A stretch of 64,000 nt of DNA from JAWWOL01 sp963797535 (GTDB lineage Bacteria; Actinomycetota; Actinomycetes; JAWWOL01), in the NCBI GenBank assembly GCA_963797535.1, contig CAWCPQ010000001.1, forward strand, positions 2,604,001 through 2,668,000, given 5' to 3'. Under the pieces are notes generated by a model. That model was given only the letters and a program-made list of their open reading frames with translations. It was not told the origin of the DNA and searched no databases. The translations under genes and the position numbers were made by a program. Positions 56,414-64,000 of this stretch are shown here, piece after piece. Numbering within the stretch: the stretch's first letter is position 1; every line of letters starts with the position of its first letter.

Positions 56414-59400
56414 ATGAACGGTTCGTGGTCGGGCTTTCGCCGCACAGCGGCCGGGACCGCGCTCCTGCTCGCCGTCCCCCGTGCTGGTGCTCGCCGCCTC
56501 CGGGTCCCGACCGGCTGCGGCTGACCCGCCAACCGGCGGCTCGACGATCGTGAGCGAGACCTTCACCGGCGCTTCCGTCGCGGACCCGGCCTGGACGGCG
56601 CAGAGCGACACCTGCCTGACCGGTGCGACCAGCGCCCCGCCAGCCGGATCGGCCCAGATCCCGACCTGCTCGGCCCACCGGAACGGACCGGTGCCGGCGA
56701 TGGGCGGGGTCGGCTACCTCCAGCTCACCGACACGGCCACCTTCGCCCGCGGCAGCATCCTGTACAACCGACCCGTCCCCGCCACAGCAGGCGTTTCCAT
56801 CACCCTCGACCAGTACCAGTACGGCGGGTCGGGGGCTGACGGCATCGGCTTCTTCCTCGTTGACGGGTCGACGAACCTGAGCACGGCCGGCGGCAGCGGC
56901 GGAAGCCTGGGCTATGCCCAGTTGGACAACGGCAGCAACCGGCAACCGGGCGTGGTCGGCGGGGTCCTCGGGGTGGGTCTGGACGCCTTCGGCAACTTCT
57001 TCGATGACGGGGAGCAGCGGGGCACCGGATGCCCGGCGGGTCAGCGCTCGCCCACCACCTCCACCGGACCGATCGCTCCCAACGTCATCACGGTGCGCGG
57101 CTCGGGCAGTGGCTTCACCGGCTACTGCTACCTCGCCTCGACCACACCGCCGATCCCGCCCGCGATCCCCACCAAGCCCGGGACCACGCTCAACAACGGG
57201 CTGGGCACCCTGCGGGCCACCTTGCGGGACGATTCCTGGCGGCAGGTGAACATCCAGGTGACGCCCGCGCCGAGCCCGCGGGTCATCGTCCAGGTCCGCT
57301 ACCACCCGGCCACCGTGAACGACCCGTGGGTGACCGAGCTCAACACGGCCGCCCCCGCCAACCTGCCCTCGACGTACAAGTTCGGCCTGTCCGCGTCACC
57401 GGCGGGTCGACCGACGTGCACCTGATCCGCAACGCGGTGGTGAGCTCGATCGTCCCGCTGAGCAATCTGCAGCTGCAGAAGCAGGTCGACCGCACCGGAA
57501 CGCCGTTGCCGCCTGTGATCACGGCGGGCACGGTCATCCCGTACCAGTACACGGTCACGAACGCCGGGCTGGAGCCGCTCAGCTCACTGGTCGTGACCGA
57601 CGACAAGATCCCGGCCCCGATCACGTGTGACCTGACCACGCTGACGCCGTCCCCGGCACCCGGCTCCACGACGGTTTGCCACGGCAGCTATACCGTCACG
57701 GCCGCCGATGTCAGCACTCCGCCGTCCGCCGTGGTCAACACGGCGCACGCCACCGCCAAGGACCCGGCCAACGCTACGGTCCCGTCCAACCAGGACACGG
57801 TCACCGTGCCGCTCACCTCGGCAATCACGCTGACCAAGGCGGTCGTCACCGCGCCGCCGTACACGAACGGCCAACAGGTCCAGTACACCTACACGGTGAC
57901 CAACACCGGCGGATCGACGCTGACCAACGTCTCGGTGGTCGACGACAAGGTCGCCCCGATCCGACTGATCTGCCAGGCCAACGTCCTGGACCCTGGCGCG
58001 AGCACCACCTGCACCGGCACGTACACGGTCAACACGTCCCAGGCGGACCCGACCGGCCATATCGTCAACACCGCCACGGCGTCCGGGATCACCCCGATAG
58101 GGCAGAACGTGACCTCGGCACCAAAGCAGGCGCGCATCCCCGTCAACACCGACATCGGCGTGACCAAGACGGTCAACGACCCGACCCCCACGGTCGGGGA
58201 CAACGTCACCTTCACGGTGACCGCCACCAACCACGGTCCTGCGGCAGCGACCAACGTGGTGATCTCCGACCAGCTGCCCGCCGGCCGTCTGGGCTACCAG
58301 TCCTCGAGTACATCGGGCCCGCAACCGTCGACCTACGACCCCGCCGCCGGAGCCTGGACCATCCCGGCGCTGGCCGTCGGCAACACGGTTACCCTGACTC
58401 TGGTCGCGACCGTCACCACGAACAGCTCGGTGGCCAACTCCGCAGCCCTCGCCCATCTCACGCAGACCGACCTCAATCCGGCCAACAACAACGCGTCGGT
58501 GACCCTGAACCCGGTCACGCCCGCGCTGGACCTCGCGGTCGCCAAACAGGTTGTCGGAAGTACCGACGTCGCGGCCGGGGATCCCGCCAAGTTCAAGGTG
58601 ACCGTCACCAACAACGGCCCGTTCGCCGGCACTGGTATCACCATCTCCGACGCGCTACCGCCCGGCCTCACCTACGACCCTGCCGCATCCAGCGGCGCCG
58701 GCAGCTATGACCCGGCGACCGGCATCTGGACCATCGGCTCGCTCCCGGTCAACGGCGAAGCCAGCTTCACCTTCGGCGTGACCACGCACAACCCTGGGAC
58801 CTTCACCAACGTCGCCACGCTCGCCACTGTCGCGCCCAGCGACACCAACCCCAGGAACAACACGGACGTCGCCGCCCTCAAGGTGCACGCCCCGGTCGCG
58901 GACCTGTCCATCGCCAAGGGGGTCTTCCCGCAGACGGCGGTGGTGGGGGACACCGTCACCTACCAGGTGGTCGTCACCAACAAGGGACCCGACACCGTAC
59001 GAGACGTCTACGTCACCGACGACGGGCCCAGTGGCATCACGGTGCTCTCCGCCACCGCGACCCACGGCACCATCGACACCTCCGCCCACCGCTGGGAGAT
59101 CGGCACCCTCGCCTCCGGCGACACCGCCCAGGCAACCATCACCGCGAGGCTGACCACCCCTGGAACCAAGGTGAACACCGTGGTGGTGGACGCCCCGCTG
59201 CTCGCCGACCCGACCCCTCAGGACAACGAGTCGACGGCCACGCTGACCACGCTCAGCCCGCTCGTCGACGTCGGCGTCACCAAGACCGTGGCGGCCGTCG
59301 CGGGCGGCTCCACCTCCGAAGTTCCGCTGGGTCAGCAGGTTCGGTTCACCGTCACCGCCACCAACAGCGCCGTGACCGGCGCCCCACCGACGACCGCGAC

Positions 59401-60214
59401 CAACGTCGTGTTCAACGACGTCATCGAGCCGGGGCTGACCTTCGTCTCGGCCAGCGGCGACGGCACCTACGACTCCGCGGCCGGGACATGGACCCTGGCC
59501 TCGCTGCCGATCGACGCCCCGGCCACCCTGACCATCATCGCGACGGGCACGGTGGTGGGCCAGCACACCAACACCGTCGGCTTGGCCAACCTCGACCAGC
59601 GCGACGCCGACCCGGGCAACAATTTGGCGTCGGCGTCGGCGACCTTTATCGAGCTGGCCGACCTGGCCATCACCAAGACCATCGATCCGGCGGTCGCCCA
59701 ACCCGGCGACACCGTGACCTACACCCTGAAGCTCACCAACCACGGACCGAACGCCACCGACGACACCCGCGTCGTCGATCCCTCACCGATCGCGGCGAAC
59801 ATCACCGGCCACACGGTGGACCTCGGCACCTTCGACCCGGACACCCGGGTCTGGTCGATTCCCCATATCGAAGTTGGTCAGACAGCCACGCTCACGGTGA
59901 ACGTGCTCCTCGGCGCCCGGGCCGCCGGCTCGTACCAGAATGTCGTCGTCATCCAGCAGTCCCGGGTGACCGACCCGGACCCCGACAACAACACCGCGCT
60001 GGTCATGCCGCACAGCGTCTTTCCGGTGGCTGCGTCGACGCTGGTGCACCGTGCGGGCCGACACCGCTTGCGTGGCACCTGGAGCGGCGCCGACGCACCT
60101 GACCGCGGGCTTTGCGCCGCATGCGGCAGGTCGAAGGCAATGCCGTCGGGAAGGGGCGCCTCATGTGCCGCGCGCCTGCGGACAGTAGGAAGCCAGACGT
60201 TCATGGCCCGTTAA
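56414..60214 (+). CDS. Large secreted DUF11-repeat surface protein (two compensating frame breaks)
   Basis: About 1266 residues. The signal peptide (FRRTAAGTALLLAV, cleaved near PAAADPP) is interrupted by an extra C in CCCCC at about 56476-56480. An N-terminal L-type-lectin-like domain (about 40-320; YGGSGADGIGFFLVDGSTN, GGVLGVGLDAFGNF) follows. A second break near 57402, with one base missing after GLSAS, leads into about seven DUF11/SdrD-like repeats of 110-130 residues (DIGVTKTVNDPTPTVGDNVT, LAVAKQVVGSTDVAAGDPAK, LAITKTIDPAVAQPGDTVTY). Such proteins form stalks on the cell surface. No LPxTG, membrane anchor or lipobox is visible at the C-terminus, and the last 55 residues look atypical. 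The two breaks cancel, leaving a length divisible by three. Confidence 0.8.
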
Positions 60215-60299
60215 GGCGCAGCAAGTCCCTACGTCATCCGGCTTTGGCAGCGTCCCCTCTGACGAGGCCAACAGTGCCAGCCAATGACGGAGGACTTCG

Positions 60300-62069
60300 A
60301 TGAGTCACGACCACACCGGGCACGAGCACGACCACGAGCACGCAACCAGCGAGGCATCACCCGTCCACGCAGAGGCGACCAATCTGTCGATCTCCGACCG
60401 GGAGCTGAGCCCGAAAGGCTTGCAGCGCAGGAACTTCCTGCGGGCGACGGGTCTGCTTGGGGCAGGCGCCGCGGCCGCCTCGGTCCTCGGCGGTGGCACG
60501 CCGGCGATGGCCGAGACGGTGGAGGCCGGCGCCGTGAGCCGCTCGCGCGAGAGCAAGGGCGGCTACCTCTGGCTCTCCGGCGACCACCACATCCACACGC
60601 AGTACAGCCCGGACGCGCAGTACCTCGTCAGCGATCAGGTGCGGCACGCGTCGCAGAACGGCCTGGACTGGATGGTCATCACCGATCACGGCAGCGTCGC
60701 CCACGCGAAGTTCGGCGTCGACAAGGTCAACCCGGACATCCGGGCGGCCCGCAAGAACTTCCCGGACACGCTCGTCTACCAGGGCCTCGAGTGGAACATC
60801 CCGGCCGCCGAGCACGGCACCGTGTTCGTCTCGCCCGGACCCAACGAGGTCGCCGTTCTCAAGCAGTTCGAGAACAGCTATGACGGTACGGTCAACAACG
60901 CCGGCGCGAGCACCCCGACCAACGAGGCGCTCGCCATCTCGGGCCTTGCCTACCTCACTCAGGCGGTACGCCAGCGACTCGTACCGGATGCCTTGATGCT
61001 CGCGAACCACCCGTCACGCAAGGGCATCGACAGCCCGCACGAGATCCGCAACTGGCGTGACACGGCGCCCGGCATCGCGATCGGCTTCGAGGGCGCCCCC
61101 GGCCACCAGGCCGGCGGCATCAAGCTGCCCGGCGCGGGTGGCGGCCGTGGCGAGTACGACTTCTCGCCCAGCCCCAACTCCTTCGCCGGCTTCCCGCTGG
61201 AGAGCTACCGCACCTGGGGCGGCTTCGACTTCATGACCTCCACCGTCGGCGGACTGTGGGACAGCCTGCTCGCGGAGGGCAAGCCGTGGTGGGTCACCGC
61301 CAACTCCGACTCGCACAACGTGTACGCCGACTGGGCCAAGAACTCCGTCGACAACAACGCTGACGCCCCGTGGGACGCGGCCGGCGACACGTTCAACAAC
61401 TTCGGCCGCTACGGCGACCCGGTCTACGCCGGCGGGATCCAGACGTCCAACTCCGACTTCTGGCCCGGCTACTTCAGCCGTACCCACGTCGGCGCGACCA
61501 AGTTCGGGTACGACGCCGTCATGGCCGGCCTACGCGCCGGTCGGGTCTGGATCGGGCACGGCGACCTGATCGCCGGGCTGGACATGCGGGTCGCCGTCAA
61601 GGGCCACGGCCCCGGCGCCCCCCTCGGCGGCAGGCTGCAGGTCCGCAACCGGGACACGGTCGAGGTCACGGTCAAGATCAAGCTGGCGGACAGCCCCAAC
61701 TTCGCCCAGTTCACCCCGAAGCTCAACCGGGTCGACCTGATCGTCGGTGACGTGCTCGGTGCCGCGACGGATCGAGACTCCTTCACCACGCCCAACACCA
61801 AGGTCGTGAAGTCCTGGGACACCAGCGCTGAGACCGACTCGGTGACCCTGACCTTCAGTCTTGGCAAGGTCGACCGGCCGTTGTACGTACGGCTTCGCGG
61901 CACCGACGGCAACCGGTCGGCTCCCGGCTACCTCGGCGCGGCAGTCGACCCGAGCGGCCCGGCCATCGACGTCGTCGGCGACGCCGACCCGTGGGCGGAC
62001 CTGTGGTTCTACTCCAACCCGATCTTCGTGGTCACCCCGAGCCCGCTGCCGTACTCGCGCAAGCAGTGA
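60300..62069 (+). CDS. Tat-exported PHP-domain metallophosphoesterase-like protein
   Basis: A 589-residue protein. The first 20 residues are His/Asp/Glu-rich (MSHDHTGHEHDHEH). A Tat signal follows at about 42-75 (LQRRNFLRATGLLGAGAAAA, cleaved near AMAETV). The PHP domain has metal ligands in WLSGDHHIHTQYSPDA, MVITDHGSVAH, QGLEWNIPAAEHG, LANHPSRKG and TANSDSHNVY, so a tri-metal phosphoesterase centre looks complete. The C-terminal 180 residues are beta-rich. It is folded in the cytosol with metals and exported. The substrate is unknown (phosphorylated sugars, nucleotides or a wall polymer). ATG 60300 with GGAGG upstream. It overlaps the next gene (GTGA). Confidence 0.88.
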   Translation: MSHDHTGHEHDHEHATSEASPVHAEATNLSISDRELSPKGLQRRNFLRATGLLGAGAAAASVLGGGTPAMAETVEAGAVSRSRESKGGYLWLSGDHHIHTQYSPDAQYLVSDQVRHASQNGLDWMVITDHGSVAHAKFGVDKVNPDIRAARKNFPDTLVYQGLEWNIPAAEHGTVFVSPGPNEVAVLKQFENSYDGTVNNAGASTPTNEALAISGLAYLTQAVRQRLVPDALMLANHPSRKGIDSPHEIRNWRDTAPGIAIGFEGAPGHQAGGIKLPGAGGGRGEYDFSPSPNSFAGFPLESYRTWGGFDFMTSTVGGLWDSLLAEGKPWWVTANSDSHNVYADWAKNSVDNNADAPWDAAGDTFNNFGRYGDPVYAGGIQTSNSDFWPGYFSRTHVGATKFGYDAVMAGLRAGRVWIGHGDLIAGLDMRVAVKGHGPGAPLGGRLQVRNRDTVEVTVKIKLADSPNFAQFTPKLNRVDLIVGDVLGAATDRDSFTTPNTKVVKSWDTSAETDSVTLTFSLGKVDRPLYVRLRGTDGNRSAPGYLGAAVDPSGPAIDVVGDADPWADLWFYSNPIFVVTPSPLPYSRKQ

Positions 62070-62659
62070 CCACCCTCCTCACAGCGGGGCGTCTCGTCCT
62101 GGCCGTCGACACCCCGCTGACCACGCTGGCTGAGACCGAGCACGCGCTGCTCGGTCTCAGCCGGCGGGTGGAGCTGCCAGCGGACGTCTACGTGTGCACG
62201 CACATGGTCCGCGAGCCGGAGCCGCACTATGCGTTCTCGCTGACGTTGAGTGGTGGCCCGGTCGACCTGCTCCGCACGCAGTTCGGCGACTGGCACACCG
62301 CTGTCAGCTTCGGGAAGGCCAGCGCGAGCAGCGGGTACAGCGTCGGGCTGAGCATCGCCACCGCGCAGGCGCTCGCCGGCTCGGGCGGACGCTGCTTCCG
62401 GTTCCCCGGACAGGCCGGCGTGGTCGGAAGTCCAACAGTGGCAGGCATTCTCGACTCGACCCCCATTGCGCGGCTCGAGGTGCTGGGCGGTCAGCCGGCC
62501 GCGCTGGATGACGTCGTGCACACCAGGGACTTCGTACGACCGCTGTGGCGGGGCGGCGACCTGGTGCTGCCCGTGCTCCCTGCCGGACCGGGCGCGGTCG
62601 CCCCGTTCGAGGTGCCCAACCCGACCCCGTGCTGCGGGGAGCACACCCCGCTGCCGTAG
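62066..62659 (+). CDS. Hypothetical protein translationally coupled to the PHP-domain gene
   Basis: A 197-residue protein with no signal peptide or membrane segment and no family I recognise. It contains LVLAVDTPLTTLAETEHALL, a VYVCTHMVREPEPHYAFSLT stretch and a C-terminal NPTPCCGEHTPLP with a Cys pair. GTG 62066 overlaps the PHP stop (GTGA), so the two products are made together and may act together, although one is exported and this one seems cytosolic. Confidence 0.75.
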   Translation: MTTLLTAGRLVLAVDTPLTTLAETEHALLGLSRRVELPADVYVCTHMVREPEPHYAFSLTLSGGPVDLLRTQFGDWHTAVSFGKASASSGYSVGLSIATAQALAGSGGRCFRFPGQAGVVGSPTVAGILDSTPIARLEVLGGQPAALDDVVHTRDFVRPLWRGGDLVLPVLPAGPGAVAPFEVPNPTPCCGEHTPLP

Positions 62660-62686
62660 CCGCTCCGCCTGTGGCAGGGTGTCGCC

Positions 62687-63391
62687 ATGGCTGAAGGTGA
62701 TCACGAGCCCCACCGTCACGCGTTCTTCTACCATGAACCGCCCCCGCCGGACGGGCCGTCCCCGCTGGGGTGGCGCGGCTACGGGACCTGCGTCTTCTGC
62801 AGATCAGACGACACATTCTGGCAGCACGACCTCAACCGGTCGCTCGCCACCTTTCGCAACCTCCATGGAACCGGCAACATCTGGGGCACGGCGCTGACGC
62901 TGTGCGAGCGCTGCGAGGGCCTCTACAACGAAGCCGATTACGGTGCCTTGGCCCGGCTGTGGCAGGGCCAGCCCTGGTATCAGGACGACACGCTCGCCGG
63001 ACTTCTCGTCGGAGTCGCCGCCTTCTGCCGGGCCGACCGCGGTCCGCGGCTGCTGGCCGTGCCCGACTTCCCGCCCGGCTTCGAGCCCCGGGACCAGCTC
63101 ACCGGTGCCGACTTCCTCTACGACCTGTGGCCGGAGCAGCACCGTATGAGCGTGCCGGAGACGCGCAGACCTCAGCTGGATGAGGAACCCGACGCGCGGG
63201 TCCAGCTGCTGCGCTCGCCGTGGCCATCCCTGAGCCTGGCCGAGGCCTTGCGGGTCCTCTTCCGCTGGGCAGAGCGCGACTGGGACCGCGAGACCACGCC
63301 GGACCCGTACCCCAGCAAGGTGACCGAGGCGCTCGGCTGGACCGACGACGAGGCCAGGGCGTTCCTCGCGGAGCGCGACGACTCCGTCTAG
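62687..63391 (+). CDS. Hypothetical protein with two CxxC pairs
   Basis: A 234-residue acidic, Trp-rich soluble protein. GTCVFCRSDDTFWQHD and LTLCERCEGLYNEADY supply two CxxC pairs 50 residues apart, a possible zinc knuckle of the kind seen in HNH-like or treble-clef proteins, though no HNH histidines are apparent. No family name is supported. ATG 62687 lies 6 bases behind CAGGGT (62675-62680), so it may be leaderless. It is convergent with marP and separated from it by a perfect hairpin. Confidence 0.75.
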   Translation: MAEGDHEPHRHAFFYHEPPPPDGPSPLGWRGYGTCVFCRSDDTFWQHDLNRSLATFRNLHGTGNIWGTALTLCERCEGLYNEADYGALARLWQGQPWYQDDTLAGLLVGVAAFCRADRGPRLLAVPDFPPGFEPRDQLTGADFLYDLWPEQHRMSVPETRRPQLDEEPDARVQLLRSPWPSLSLAEALRVLFRWAERDWDRETTPDPYPSKVTEALGWTDDEARAFLAERDDSV

Positions 63392-63445
63392 TGCGAGGCG
63401 GCACACCGCTCGGCTGCCCGCCGGCCCGTGGAACCCATCCCCCGG

Positions 63446-63483
63446 TGTATGAGTTGCGGGCTCATATGCCCGCAACTCATACA
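63446..63483. terminator. Perfect 16-bp hairpin between convergent genes
   Basis: TGTATGAGTTGCGGGC and GCCCGCAACTCATACA are perfect complements around a 6-base loop TCATAT. Outer CCCGG/CCGGG arms extend the stem past one bulged base. It lies in the 234-bp gap between the convergent hypothetical gene and marP and would serve as a bidirectional terminator. Its length and perfection are unusual for this genome segment. Confidence 0.75.
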
Positions 63484-63625
63484 GCCGGGACTCGAGGCTT
63501 GGGTGGAAGGGCCGTTGCCCGTCACCAATTCCCAGTGAGAGATCGGGAACGTTCGATCTCGTCCATGAGCGGCGCGCGGCTGGTCAATCTCACCATCTCC
63601 AGCGGACCCTCTCGGGTCCCGCCAA

Positions 63626-64000
63626 CTACTCGGTGGTGCAGGGCCCCGTGGACACCTTGGCGGTACGGTCGCGCCCGACGGCGGCGTCGGGCGCCACCTC
63701 GGCCGCCGTCAGCGCGTACCCCGTGGCCTTGTTGTCCAAGGACGCCGCGAACACCACCCCGAGCACCGCGCCCTTGGGGTTGAGCAACGGGCCGCCGGAG
63801 TTGCCGGGCCTCACCCGCGCGTACAGCGAGTAGATCTCGCGGGTGACCGTGGCGTTCTGGTAGATGTTGGGGCCCCGGGCCTTGAGGCGTTCGCGCACCC
63901 TGGCCGCCACCGGGGTGAACGGACCGCCCTCGGGATAGCCCACGACAACTCCGTCGGCCTGCCCGCTCACCGGGCCGCCGAACGACATCGGCGCCACGGC
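63626..64000 (-). CDS. marP: MarP-like periplasmic serine protease (C-terminal part, cut by window edge)
   Basis: The 124 C-terminal residues of a trypsin-like protease: GVVVGYPEGGPFTPVAARVR, the catalytic Ser in VRPGNSGGPLLNPKGAVLGV and the final ATGYALTAAEVAPD. Pattern and order match mycobacterial MarP (Rv3671c), a membrane protein with an N-terminal CvpA-like four-helix region and an external protease needed for acid and oxidative stress survival. Catalytic His and Asp and the membrane part lie outside the window. It ends in TAG at 63626. Confidence 0.88.
   Translation of the reverse strand, partial: AVAPMSFGGPVSGQADGVVVGYPEGGPFTPVAARVRERLKARGPNIYQNATVTREIYSLYARVRPGNSGGPLLNPKGAVLGVVFAASLDNKATGYALTAAEVAPDAAVGRDRTAKVSTGPCTTE

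Noticed and set aside
57430..60000. Tandem repeats that could suggest a mobile or CRISPR-like array
   Set aside because: The periodicity is at protein level (DUF11 domains of 110-130 residues) with diverged DNA. There are no short identical repeats with unique spacers.

Overview
High-GC (roughly 70%) DNA that reads as a chromosomal segment of an actinomycete. The evidence is the senX3/regX3-phoU pair, bldG with its partner anti-sigma factor, a K+-independent type H+-pyrophosphatase, a Tad/Flp locus headed by an ssd-like gene, TopA with a lysine-rich tail, many GTG starts, GTGA/ATGA overlaps and many apparently leaderless starts. From memory, the run tmk-topA ... hppA-antisigma-bldG-helicase ... 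tadA-ssd ... acs matches the gene order of Streptomyces, so this is a conserved core region with accessory insertions.

Layout. 1-5.0 kb: phosphate block with phoU (partial) divergent from senX3-regX3, followed by a convergent DUF47-pit-MFS operon. 5.2-6.0 kb: paired CrcB/Fluc fluoride channel genes. 6.0-8.6 kb: a small conserved protein and a PAS-EAL c-di-GMP phosphodiesterase. 8.8-10.4 kb: a badly frame-broken secreted kelch-type gene. 10.4-13.3 kb: assimilatory sulfur genes (sulfite reductase with a zinc-ribbon partner, divergent cysH) with a cysteine-type leader peptide before cysH. 13.3-19.0 kb: secreted Ig-like repeat protein, DUF1963, TAP-like peptidase, ricT. 19.2-20.6 kb: a chemoreceptor-like gene inserted between ricT and holB. 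20.7-26.8 kb: holB, a fused MFS-thymidylate kinase, topA. 27-30 kb: hypothetical gene and a GntR-controlled ABC operon with a perfect operator. 30-35.5 kb: secreted metalloprotease, hppA, anti-sigma factor, bldG. 35.8-38.8 kb: DECH helicase and a small membrane protein. 38.8-43.5 kb: seven-gene Tad operon with ssd. 44.2-50.1 kb: a degenerate Fic-fold gene divergent from a LytS/LytTR two-component system, then acetate permease satP and acetyl-CoA synthetase acs. 50.1-54.5 kb: DUF2568, a large SARP/LuxR hybrid regulator, a holin-like membrane protein. 54.5-62.7 kb: alpha/beta hydrolase, DUF309, a glycosidase remnant, a large DUF11 surface protein, a Tat-exported PHP-domain protein and a coupled hypothetical gene. 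62.7-64 kb: zinc-knuckle-like hypothetical gene and the 3' end of a MarP-like protease.

The best candidate system is the LytS/LytTR - satP - acs block. A 21-bp-period direct repeat sits upstream of satP, as expected for a LytTR regulator controlling carboxylate uptake and activation.

Caution: at least a dozen single-base frame breaks occur in otherwise clean genes, including three in topA, and several lie in G or C runs. This looks like indel error in a draft sequence more than gene decay, so the frame-broken genes are annotated across the break and the break is stated. There are no rRNA or tRNA genes, CRISPR arrays or insertion sequences that I can recognise.
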